A DNA stretch of 17,776 nt from Theodoxus fluviatilis (taxonomy: Eukaryota; Mollusca; Gastropoda; Cycloneritida; Neritidae). Shown piece by piece: positions 11,701-17,776 of the stretch. The notes under the pieces were generated by a model that was not told the origin of the DNA, did no database searches, and saw only the letters and a program-made list of their open reading frames with translations. How positions within the stretch are numbered: position 1 is the first letter of the stretch; each line of letters begins with the position of its first letter. The translations under genes were made by a program, and so were the position numbers. The stretch spans positions 1-17,776 of the forward strand of contig JAWQFJ010018393.1 of NCBI GenBank assembly GCA_034096865.1, read 5' to 3'.

Positions 11701-14093
11701 TGTCCTGTCCTCGTCTTGTCCTGTCTCGTCTTGTCCTGTCCTCGTCTTGTCCTGTCCTCGTCTTGTCCTGTCCTCGTCTTGTCCTGTCTTCATCTTGTCC
11801 TGTCCTCGTCTTGTCCTGTCCTCGTCTTGTCCTGTCCTCGTCTTGTCCTGTCCTCGTCTTGTCCTGTCCTCGTCTTGTCCTGTCTTGTCTTGTCCTGTCC
11901 TCGTCTTGTCCTGTCCTCGTCTTGTCCTGTCTTCATCTTGTCCTGTCCTCGTCTTGTCCTGTCCTCGTCTTGTCCTGTCCTCGTCTTGTCCTGTCCTCGT
12001 CTTGTCCTGTCCTCGTCTTGTCCTGTCTTCATCTTGTCCTGTCCTCGTCTTGTCCTGTCCTCGTCTTGTCCTGTCTCGTCTTGTCCTGTCCTAGTCTTGT
12101 CCTGTCCTCGTCTTGTCCTGTCTTCGTCTTGTCCTGTCCTCGTCTTGTCCTGTCCTCGTCTGTCCTGTCCTCGTCTTGTCCTGTCTCATCTTGTCCTGTC
12201 CTCGTCTTGTCCTGTCCTCGTCTTGTCCTGTCCTCGTCTTGTCCTGTCCTCGTCTTGTCCTGTCCTCGTCTTGTCCTGTCCTCGTCTTGTCCTGTCCTCG
12301 TCTTGTCCTGTCCTCGTCTTGTCCTGTCCTCGTCTTGTCCTGTCCTCGTCTTGTCCTGTCCTCGTCTTGTCCTGTCCTCGTCTTGTCCTGTCTCGTCTTG
12401 TCCTGTCTCGTCTTGTCCTGTCTCGTCTTGTCCTGTCCTCGTCTTGTCCTGTCCTCGTCTTGTCCTGTCTTCATCTTGTCCTGTCTTCGTCTTGTCCTGT
12501 CTTCGTCTTGTCCTGTCTTCGTCTTGTCCTGTCTTCATCTTGTCCTGTCTTCGTCTTGTCCTGTCCTCGTCTTGTCCTGTCCTCGTCTTGTCCTGTCCTC
12601 GTCTTGTCCTGTCCTCGTCTTGTCCTGTCTTCGTCTTGTCCTGTCTTCGTCTTGTCCTGTCTTCGTCTTGTCCTGTCTTCATCTTGTCCTGTCTTCGTCT
12701 TGTCCTGTCCTCGTCTTGTCCTGTCTTCGTCTTGTCCTGTCCTCGTCTTGTCCTGTCTTCGTCTTGTCCTGTCTTCGTCTTGTCCTGTCTTCGTCTTGTC
12801 CTGTCTTCGTCTTGTCCTGTCTTCATCTTGTCCTGTCTTCGTCTTGTCCTGTCCTCGTCTTGTCCTGTCCTCGTCTTGTCCTGTCTTCGTCTTGTCCTGT
12901 CCTCGTCTTGTCCTGTCCTCGTCTTGTCCTGTCTTCATCTTGTCCTGTCTTCGTCTTATCCTGTCCTCGTCTTGTCCTGTCCTCGTCTTGTCCTGTCCTC
13001 GTCTTGTCCTGTCCTCGTCTTGTCCTGTCTTCGTCTTGTCCTGTCCTCGTCTTGTCCTGTCCTTGTCTTGTCCTGTCTTCGTCTTGTCCTGTCCTCGTCT
13101 TGTTCTGTCTTCATCTTGTCCTGTCTTCGTCTTGTCCTGTCTTCATCTTGTCCTGTCCTCGTCTTGTCCTGTCCTCGTCTTGTCCTGTCTTCATCTTGTC
13201 CTGTCTTCATCTTGTCCTGTCTTCATCTTGTCCTGTCTTCGTCTTGTCCTGTCTTCATCTTGTCCTGTCCTCGTCTTGTCCTGTCCTCGTCTTGTCCTGT
13301 CCTCGTCTTGTTCTGTCTTCATCTTGTCCTGTCTTCGTCTTGTTATCGTCTTTGTCTTGGTCTTGTCCTTGTTTTGTTGGTTGTTTGCTCTTGGCTGCTG
13401 TTGGCTGTTGGCTGCTGTTGGTTGTTGTCGTTGGTTGTTGTTGTTCGTTGTTGTTGTTCGTTGTTTGCTGTTGTTTGCTGTTGTATGCTGCTGCTGCTGC
13501 TGCTGCCGATATTGTTGATGCTGGTGACGACGTAGGTGATTTTGAGGTCGTGTATTAGCTGTCGTGATGCTGCTGGTAGTCTGTACAGCAGTTTTCGGCT
13601 GGTCGTCGAGCTAGCTGGCTGGCTGACTGGCTGGCTGACTGGCTAGCTGGTTGGCTGGCTGACTGGCTGACTGACTTGCTGTCTGTATCAACCGATGGAT
13701 GTATAGATGGATGATTGATAAATGTAAGTATGGATGGATGGATGAAAGGATTATAGTCACGTGTTCTGTTATATACGCTCGTATGACTTCAAGCACAGTA
13801 TTTACCAGGGCAAGAAACATGAATAAAGAAAGTGTTGCTGTAAGACTCCTTCGTCAGAATGAACATATTGATCTGAATGTTTGTCTGCGAACTTTGAATC
13901 ACCATCAGGGAATGGCAACATCCATCCTCTTCCTACTAAACGATTCAGTAATACTTGCTTTTTTCGTTTTCAACTGCAGAGGAGAACGCGTTTGAGGAAA
14001 TCTCTGACAGAGGTCAACAGAATCTACTTTCGCCATCAGCTGATGGCCGGCCTTGTCGTTAATCTGGGCTGCTGTCGAAGGTTTGCTCTCCAG
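407..14093 (+). CDS. TIR-domain membrane protein, six internal exons, both ends outside window
   Basis: Joined exons 407-832, 1708-1864, 5351-5410, 6088-6200, 6507-6770 and 13980-14093 total 1134 nt and give 378 residues with no stop. Every intron starts GT and ends AG, and the phases agree at each junction (0, 1, 1, 0, 0), which is strong evidence for one gene. Layout by residue: polar linker 1-64, TIR domain about 65-190, linker 195-280, membrane helix about 281-304, short loop, second helix about 313-338, basic tail 341-378. TIR domains act in innate immune signalling by TIR-TIR contact, or cleave NAD in the SARM1 type. A helix hairpin would leave the TIR domain and the tail both in the cytosol. 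The part after the TIR recalls the TMEM268/DUF4481 family from memory; this is unverified. No in-frame ATG precedes the TIR domain, so the true start lies upstream. Confidence 0.78.
833..1707 (+). other. Intron 1
   Basis: 875 bp between TIR exons, phase 0, GT...AG. The first 500 bp is plain AT-rich sequence in which I see nothing. 1331-1526 holds a degenerate SINE-like copy. The intron splits the TIR domain just after its WxxxE helix. Confidence 0.8.
1331..1526 (+). mobile_element. Old SINE-like element, copy 1
   Basis: Matches the copy at 15133-15326 along its length. Shared blocks include CCTGTGGGTT-like head sequence, GTGTCTCC, GGCGAATAA(T/C)TAGGGAC, and the 3' block AAGGCTGATAGGCCGT followed by a CACC/CACTCA tail. 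A TTCGACCCC at 1331 resembles a tRNA-type B box. No clear target duplication remains. The family name is unknown to me; the GGCGAATAA block recalls a repeat common in gastropod genomes. Confidence 0.6.
1708..1864 (+). CDS. Exon 2: C-terminal third of TIR domain
   Basis: 157 nt, entering in phase 0 and leaving in phase 1. The acceptor is CTGCCCAG at 1700-1707 behind a pyrimidine-rich stretch; the donor is CAAG|GTAGCG at 1864. It encodes residues 143-194 plus one base of the next codon. The core strand LLVPVLL (155-161) and the [15 protein letters not shown] that follows match the usual strand E, P-x-x-L and strand/loop of TIR domains; the rest (180-192) fits the last helix. The open frame runs back to an ATG at 1627, but an acceptor at 1683 would insert eight residues (LSSLLAAQ), making the spacing between the WxxxE helix and strand E too long compared with TLR TIRs. 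The start at 1708 is therefore preferred. Its last bases recur in degenerate form at 2652-2683. Confidence 0.86.
1899..2341. repeat. TGTCTG/TGTCTATG-rich simple repeat
   Basis: Irregular mixture of TGTGTGTC, TATGTCTG and TTGTCTGTG beginning about 35 bp after the exon 2 donor. It is open in several frames as Cys/Val/Leu polymers because its + strand has few A. Confidence 0.92.
2573..2628. repeat. (CT)n microsatellite
   Basis: A pure CT run of about 28 repeats. It is complementary to the GA tract at 85-221 on the other side of exons 1 and 2. Confidence 0.97.
2674..3117. repeat. 63-bp minisatellite, about seven units
   Basis: Units start with GTCCCATGACAAACACG at 2674, 2737, 2800, 2863, 2926, 2989 and 3053 (one unit is 64 bp through an extra A). 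Copies are nearly identical, with GGCAGCGGC changed to GGCATCAGC in the third and a few changes in the last. Being 21 codons long, the unit stays open on both strands; the extra A breaks the frame, which argues against coding use. Confidence 0.95.
3118..3425. repeat. Probable dispersed repeat, family unknown
   Basis: Sequence with blocks such as CCCCAGGAGTAAAACCAGCC, CTCCCCAGGGAGTGG, GGCAGGTGTCAGTGAAGGAT and AAGTGTGATACAGTTTGAGA. I recall similar blocks from repeats scattered in gastropod genomes, but only one copy is in this window and I cannot test it. Its ends are approximate. Confidence 0.35.
3609..5249. repeat. 39-bp minisatellite, about 1.6 kb
   Basis: The unit begins CACAATGTGATACTCAGTTA and ends with a CTCCCACAAA block, repeating every 39 bp (occasionally 36-42). 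From 3617 to about 4670 units are close to identical; from about 4680 they diverge, with C-runs and altered lengths. The multiple-of-three length keeps frames open on both strands as [13 protein letters not shown] or mirror peptides, with no start, splice or composition support for a gene. Confidence 0.95.
5351..5410 (+). CDS. Exon 3: 60-nt linker exon after TIR domain
   Basis: A small exon with acceptor TGCATTCCAG (5341-5350) and a near-ideal donor CCGA|GTAAGT at 5410. It enters and leaves in phase 1. The first two bases complete an Asp codon begun in exon 2, then it encodes [23 protein letters not shown] acidic and aromatic linker sequence (residues 195-214). There is no recognised domain. 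Support comes from the exact phase match on both sides and both splice consensuses, not from homology. It is phase-symmetric, so skipping it would keep the frame. It sits about 100 bp downstream of the 39-bp minisatellite. Confidence 0.68.
5411..6087 (+). other. Intron 3, CAT/CGT triplet-rich
   Basis: 677 bp, phase 1. It contains a CCG run at 5594-5612, a pure CAT run at 5690-5732, and interrupted CGT/CAT triplets to about 5960. The Asp-rich reading on the minus strand and the Met/Thr-rich one are by-products of the triplets. Confidence 0.75.
5650..5960. repeat. (CAT)n/(CGT)n interrupted microsatellite
   Basis: ATC/GTC triplets in one register over about 300 bp, with a perfect run of about 14 CAT at 5690-5732. 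Confidence 0.92.
6088..6200 (+). CDS. Exon 4: linker between TIR and membrane hairpin
   Basis: 113 nt, phase 1 in and phase 0 out. The acceptor is CTGTGGCCAG (6078-6087) after a T-rich run; the donor is CTCACT|GTCAGT at 6200. It completes an Asn codon and encodes residues 215-252, starting [11 protein letters not shown] and ending [11 protein letters not shown]. There is no enzyme motif. The end of this exon plus the start of exon 5 ([17 protein letters not shown]) resembles in spacing the segment that precedes the membrane hairpin in TMEM268/DUF4481 proteins, where a short leucine-rich stretch, a G-[IL] and a basic YR/HR lie about 30 residues before the first helix. That comparison is from memory and moderate at best. 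Codon use and phase continuity make the exon itself credible. Confidence 0.72.
6201..6506 (+). other. Intron 4
   Basis: 306 bp, phase 0. A TCCC/TTCC pyrimidine-rich part (about 6217-6360) is followed by GATGAT/GACGAC triplets (about 6370-6480) and the acceptor of exon 5. Nothing else seen. Confidence 0.75.
6507..6770 (+). CDS. Exon 5: two-helix membrane hairpin
   Basis: 264 nt (88 codons), phase 0 at both ends. The acceptor is GTGTTGCAG (6498-6506); the donor is TTTTGT|GTAAGT at 6770. It begins with a short amphipathic, lysine-containing stretch (residues 253-275). Then comes a hydrophobic helix, [19 protein letters not shown] (about 282-300), a loop with PADVTSTD (305-312), and a second helix, [20 protein letters not shown] (313-332), running on to a Gly/Cys-rich end. 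The loop is about 8-10 residues, so the protein should cross the membrane twice with both ends on the same side. The basic RRTRLRKS that follows in exon 6 places that side in the cytosol by the positive-inside rule. The exon alone could be read from its own ATG at 6507, but the upstream phase match argues it is internal. Confidence 0.8.
6978..7009. repeat. Two isolated 16-bp units related to the big array
   Basis: CGTCTTGTCCTGTTTT occurs twice in tandem, differing from the array unit only in TTTT for TCCT. It lies about 600 bp before the main array. Confidence 0.9.
7607..13377. repeat. 16-bp minisatellite, about 350 units
   Basis: The unit is CGTCTTGTCCTGTCCT, with common variants TCTTCG, TCTTCA and a 15-bp form lacking one C. 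It is almost free of A on the + strand, hence free of stops on both strands, so all six frames stay open for long stretches. Degenerate units lie at 10184-10300 and at the right edge (13340-13377). Size divided by 16 gives roughly 350-360 units; I did not count them. Confidence 0.97.
13378..13512. repeat. GTT/GCT triplet-rich tract
   Basis: Interrupted TGTTGT and TGCTGT triplets ending in a run of GCT (13487-13505). Confidence 0.88.
13611..13680. repeat. (TGGC/TGAC)n tetranucleotide repeat
   Basis: CTGGCTGGCTGACTGG units in one register over about 70 bp. GATG units follow less regularly at 13693-13745. Confidence 0.9.
13934..13941 (+). promoter_or_regulatory. Candidate splice branch site for exon 6
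   Basis: TACTAAAC lies 38 bp before the acceptor AG at 13978-13979 and matches the optimal metazoan branch consensus, followed by a T-rich tract. It supports the exon 6 call; use is inferred. Confidence 0.45.
13980..14093 (+). CDS. Exon 6: basic cytosolic tail after the hairpin
   Basis: 114 nt (38 codons), phase 0 in and out, residues 341-378. The acceptor is TTTTCAACTGCAG (13967-13979) with a TACTAAAC branch-site candidate at 13934. The donor is CTCCAG|GTAACA at 14093. It starts [20 protein letters not shown], a strongly basic stop-transfer segment followed by a helix, then [11 protein letters not shown]. The pattern EVN(x)6HQLMAGL is close to what I recall of TMEM268-like proteins just after their second helix; these continue for well over 100 more residues, so later exons probably lie beyond the window. 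If the donor is not used, the frame reads eight more codons (VTLHQTSF) into the minisatellite and stops at TAA 14118-14120, giving a short alternative C-terminus. Confidence 0.74.
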
Positions 14094-14983
14094 GTAACAC
14101 TGCATCAAACGTCTTTCTAATACTGTGTTAAAGTCTTTGTAACACTGCATCAAACGTCTTTCTAATACTGTGTTAAAGTCTTTGTAACACTGCATCAAAC
14201 GTCTTTCTAATACTGAGTTAAGGTCTTTGTAACATTGCATCAAACGTCTTTCTAATACTGTGTTAAAGTCTTTGTAACACTGCATCAAACGTCTTTCTAA
14301 TACTGAGTTAAGGTCTTTGTAACACTGCATCAAACGTCTTTCTAATACTGTGTTAAAGTCTTTGTAACACTGCATCAAACGTCTTTCTAATACTGTGTTA
14401 AAGTCTTTGTAACACTGCATCAAACGTCTTTCTAATACTGTGTTAAGGTCTTTGTAACACTGCATCAAACGTCTTTCTAATACTATGTTAAAGTCTTTAT
14501 AACACTGCATCAAACGTCTTTCTAATACTGTGTTAAGGTCTTTGTAACACTGCATCAAACGTCTGTCTAATACTGCGTTAAAGTGTTTGTAACACTGCAT
14601 CAACCGGTATTAGACAGACGTTTGATGCAGTGTTACAAAGACCTTAACTCAGTATTAGAAAGACGTTTGATGCAGGGTTACAAAGACTTTAACATAGTAT
14701 TAGAAAGACGTTTGATGCAGTGTTACAAAGACTTTAACACAGTATTAGAAAGACGTTTCATGCAGTGTTACAAAGACCTTAACTCAGTATTAGAAAGACG
14801 TTTGATGCAGTGTTACAAAGACCTTAACTCATTATTAGAAAGACGTTTGATGCAGTGTTACAAAGACCTTAACTCAATATTAGAAAGGCGTTTGATGCAG
14901 TGTTACAAAGACTTTTAACACTGCATCAAACGTCTTTCTAATACTGTGTTAAAGTCTTTGTAACACTGCATCAAACGTCATTC
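14094..14983. repeat. 45-bp minisatellite with internal inversion
   Basis: The unit starts GTAACACTGCATCAAACGTC. About 11 units run forward (14094-14602), about seven run inverted (14607-14905), and about one and a half run forward again (14916-14983). Units differ at a few positions (TGTGTT or TGAGTT, AAAGTC or AAGGTC), which lets individual copies be followed. Confidence 0.95.
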
Positions 14984-15132
14984 TGACATTTCTTGAAACG
15001 TCTGTGTAAAACTGCTTGAAATGTGTTTGTAACGCATTGAAACTGACACTTCATTTGTCAGGACCATAGGCTCATAGACAAAGGGTTGAATATAACAAAA
15101 GCGACATGCAAAACATGTTTTCATACAGATAG

Positions 15133-15326
15133 TCCCCCTGTGGGTTCGGGGTAAGAATTGACCCACCGTGTCTCCCTACGCGATTCGTAAGAGGCGAATA
15201 ACTAGGGACAACGTGACTTGATTCGCGTTTGATCTAAACTGTTCTAGTGATTTTCGTGCTTAATGGCCTTATATAGCCTATAAAGGCTGATAGGCCGTAA
15301 AACACCACCAATCCAATCAAATCCGA
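15133..15326 (+). mobile_element. SINE-like element, copy 2, with target duplication
   Basis: A 194-bp insertion flanked by the 12-bp direct repeat TCATACAGATAG at 15121-15132 and 15327-15338. The body starts TCCCCCTGTGGGTTCGGGGT, carries TAAGAGGCGAATAACTAGGGAC and AAGGCTGATAGGCCGTAAAA, and ends in an (ATCCA)-like tail. This is the hallmark of target-primed retrotransposition by a short non-autonomous element. It is better preserved than the copy at 1331-1526. Confidence 0.75.
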
Positions 15327-15338
15327 TCATACAGATAG

Positions 15339-15924
15339 ACATTTGGTTTGAAGCCATATCAGGTCAATAAACTACACCCACTTTCAGCAGTACCAGCACA
15401 TAAACTTAAGCAAATACTGTGGCCAACTTCCTCCTGGATAATAGTTATACGTTCTTACATTTATTACATTATTCCTGAATGGATGAAAGGCGGACATTTC
15501 TTGAGTCGAAATATCGCGACCAAAAACACAGGTGGCTTCCTCCTTCTGTCCGCCAAGCCTCTACAACTCATCAGTAAACGCGTTTTCACTCGGACAGGTT
15601 ACCTATCAAAATCCTTGGCCCAAAGATCAAAGCATAGCGGGCCAGGGGTGGGGGACCAACTAGAATCCTGTCATACATGTTTTTAAAACAGTGTCAGCCT
15701 GATACAGTCAATGGTAACAGCAAGCGAAAGCTAATCACTCAGGGAAATTTTCCAAACTTGACAAAACTTCATTGTATTATGGTGTCACCTTCACGCAATA
15801 GACCACTTGGTAGTTCCTGCGTTACATGACAGTACATAGCGGTACCACGTGATCGTAGTTCTCGATTTTCATTGGCTGTTGCTAGTCTACGTGTAAACAA
15901 CGCCATTTTCTAATGATCGCAAGC
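15339..15924. other. Plain sequence, no gene supported
   Basis: A frame of 112 codons from 15348 has no recognisable domain, and this stretch has AT-rich, non-coding-like composition. No splice-flanked match to the expected continuation of the TMEM268-like tail was found here. Confidence 0.5.
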
Positions 15925-17776
15925 GTGTGTGTTAGATAGGGAGGACCATGTGTGTTAGATAGGGAGGACCATGTGTGCGTTTGATAGGGAAGACCACGTG
16001 TGTTTGATAGGGAGGACCATGTGTGTGTTTGATAGGGAGGACCATGAGTGTGTTTGATAGGGAGGACCACGTGTGTGTTTTATAGGGAGGACCACGTGTG
16101 TGTTTATGGCGGACCGCGTGTGTTTGATAGGGAGGACCATGTGTGTTTGATAGGGAGGACTACATGTGTGTTTATGGAGGACCATATGTGTGTTTGATAG
16201 GGAGGACCACGTGTGTGTTTGATATGGAGGACCACGTGTGTGTTTGATAGGGAGTACCATGTGTGTGTTTGATAGGGAGGACCATATGTGTGTTTGATAG
16301 GGAGGACCACGTGTGTGTTTGATAGGGAGGACCATGTGTGTGTTTGATAGGGAGGACCACGAGTGTGTTTGATAGGAGGACCATGTGTGTGTTGATAGGG
16401 AGGACCATGTGTGTGTTTGATAGGGAGGACCATGTGTGTGTTTGATAGGGAGGACCATGTGTGTGTTTGATAGGGAGGACCACGTGTGTGTTTGATAGGG
16501 AGGACCATGTGTGTTTGATAGGGAGGACCATGTGTGTTTGATAGAGAGGACCACGTGTGTTTGATAGAGAGGACCATGTGTGTGTTTGATAGGGAGGACC
16601 ATGTGTGTGTTTGATAGGGAGGACCATGTGTGTGTTTGATAGGGAGGACCATGTGTGTTTGATAGGGAGGACCATGTGTGTGTTTGATAGGGAGGACCAT
16701 GTGTGTGTTTGATAGGGAGGACCATGTGTGTGTTTGATAGGGAGGACCATGTGTGTGTTTGATAGGGAGGACCATGTGTTTGTTTGATAGGAGGACCATG
16801 TGTGTGTTTGATAGGGAGGACCATGTGGGTTTTATAGAGAGGAGCATGTGTGTTTGATAGGGAGGACCATGTGTGTTTGATAGGGAGGACCACGTGTGTG
16901 TTTGATAGGGAGGACCATGTGTGTTTGATAGGGAGGACCATGTGTGTGTTTGATAGGGAGGACCATGTGTGTGTTTGATAGGGAGGACCATGTGTGTGTT
17001 TGATAGGGAGGACCATGTGTGTGTTTGATAGGGAGGACCATGTGTGTGTTTGATAGGGAGGACCATGTGTGTGTTTGATAGGGAGGACCATGTGTGTGTT
17101 TGATATGGAGGACCATGTGTGTGTTTGATATGGAGGACCATGTGTGTGTTTGATAGGGAGGACCATGTGTGTGTTTGATATGGAGGACCACGTGTGTGTT
17201 GATAGGGAGGACCATGTGTGTTTGATAGGGAGGACCAATTGTGTTTGATAGTGATTACCATGTGTGTGTTTGATAGGGAGGACCATGTGTGTTTGATAGG
17301 GAGGACCATGTGTGTGTTTGATAGGGAGGACCACGTGTGTGTTTGATAGGAGGACCATGTGTGTGTTTGATAGGGAGGACCATGTGTGTGTTTGATAGGG
17401 AGGACCATGTGTGTGTTTGATAGGAGGACCACGTGTGTGTTTGATAGGGAGGACCACGTGTGTGTTTGATAGCGAGGACCATGTGTGTGTTTGATAAGGA
17501 GGACCATGTGTGTGTTTGATAGGGAGGACCATGTGTGTGTTTGATAGGGAGGACCATGTGTGTGTTTGATAAGGAGGACCACGTGTGTGTTTGATAGGAG
17601 GACCATGTGTGTTTGATAGGGAGGACCATGTGTGTGTTTGATAGGGAGGACCATGTGTGTGTTTGATAGGGAGGACCATGTGTGTGTTTGATAGGGAGGA
17701 CCATGTGTGTGTTTGATAGGGAGGACCATGTGTGTGTTTGATAGGGAGGACCATGTGTGTGTTTGATAGGGAGGAC
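15925..17776. repeat. 25-bp minisatellite running off the window
   Basis: The unit TGTGTGTTTGATAGGGAGGA plus CCATG recurs about 74 times by length, with shorter 23-bp forms and CCACG in place of CCATG in a minority. The minus strand reads as a His/Pro/Ser polymer because the unit has no stop on that strand in any frame. Confidence 0.96.

Larger units (their letters stand above)
6771..13979 (+). other. Intron 5, 7.2 kb
   Basis: The phase-0 intron between the membrane hairpin and the basic tail. 6771-6975 is triplet-rich (GAT, then GCT/GTT). 7010-7606 is plain sequence in which I see nothing coding. 7607-13377 is the 16-bp minisatellite. 13378-13979 carries GTT/GCT, TGGC and GATG simple repeats and then plain sequence to the acceptor. 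Confidence 0.75.
14094..17776 (+). other. Intron 6 (5' part) or, if unspliced, 3' UTR
   Basis: Begins GTAACA at the exon 6 border. It contains the folded 45-bp array, a SINE-like insertion, plain sequence at 15339-15924 and the 25-bp array. An AATAAA at about 15366-15371 is the only polyadenylation-like signal noticed near the alternative stop and is weak evidence on its own. Confidence 0.6.

Noticed and set aside
7509..13558. Open frames of up to 1964 codons on the + strand and many Arg/Asp/Lys/Thr-rich frames on the - strand
   Set aside because: The 16-bp unit has no A on the + strand, so no stop can occur there, and no T on the - strand, so none there either. The length is automatic, all three frames give the same peptide, and no splice or start signal supports translation.
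13905..14918. Repeat proteins with the RRLMQCYKDFNTVLE unit on both strands
   Set aside because: They come from the 45-bp (15-codon) minisatellite and appear on the two strands only because the array is inverted midway.
14094..14983. CRISPR-like array in the 45-bp or 39-bp repeats
   Set aside because: Units are contiguous tandem copies with no unique spacers, and the window is eukaryotic.
15348..15686. 112-codon frame with an ATG
   Set aside because: No recognisable domain, no splice context, length within chance, and it lies just after a SINE-like insertion.
15840..15910. Promoter for a downstream gene (CACGTGAT, ATTGGCTG reverse CCAAT, GCCATTTTC)
   Set aside because: The motifs are common by chance, no coding sequence follows within the window, and the next feature is the 25-bp array.
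15882..17754. 599-codon His/Pro/Ser repeat frame on the - strand
   Set aside because: It is a by-product of the 25-bp unit, which is stop-free in that direction. Frames shift with each 23-bp unit yet still read the same peptides.

Overview
The window looks like animal genomic DNA with a long, repeat-choked gene on the + strand. Coding signal comes in short islands with GT/AG borders and matching codon phase, separated by introns full of micro- and minisatellites. The two SINE-like copies and the dispersed repeat at about 3118-3425 resemble repeats I associate with marine gastropods, so a mollusc, perhaps a caenogastropod such as a periwinkle, is my best guess. That assignment is inference, not a search result.

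One gene explains all the credible coding sequence. Six exons (407-832, 1708-1864, 5351-5410, 6088-6200, 6507-6770, 13980-14093) join in frame without a stop and give 378 residues; both the start and the end of the protein lie outside the window. Exons 1 and 2 encode a complete Toll/interleukin-1 receptor (TIR) domain of the TLR kind. Exons 3 and 4 form a linker. Exon 5 encodes two closely spaced membrane helices, and exon 6 begins a basic cytosolic tail. The part after the TIR domain resembles the vertebrate TMEM268 (C9orf91, DUF4481) family in layout, so the gene may be a TIR-TMEM268-like fusion. If so, it would be a membrane-hairpin innate-immunity protein with TIR and tail both in the cytosol.

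Layout: 1-406 is upstream intron with a GA tract. 833-1707 is intron 1 with an old SINE-like copy. 1865-5350 is intron 2, with a TGTCTG-rich tract, a CT tract, a 63-bp minisatellite, a dispersed repeat and a 39-bp minisatellite of about 1.6 kb. 5411-6087 and 6201-6506 are short introns rich in CAT/GAT triplets. 6771-13979 is intron 5, dominated by a 16-bp minisatellite of about 5.7 kb. From 14094 to the end is intron 6 (or, if unspliced, a 3' untranslated region): a 45-bp minisatellite folded back on itself, a SINE-like insertion with a 12-bp target duplication, about 0.6 kb of plain sequence, and a 25-bp minisatellite that runs off the window.

The very long open frames over the minisatellites are artefacts: the 16-bp array has almost no A on the + strand, so stop codons are nearly impossible on either strand. 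No rRNA, tRNA, CRISPR or bacterial feature was seen.
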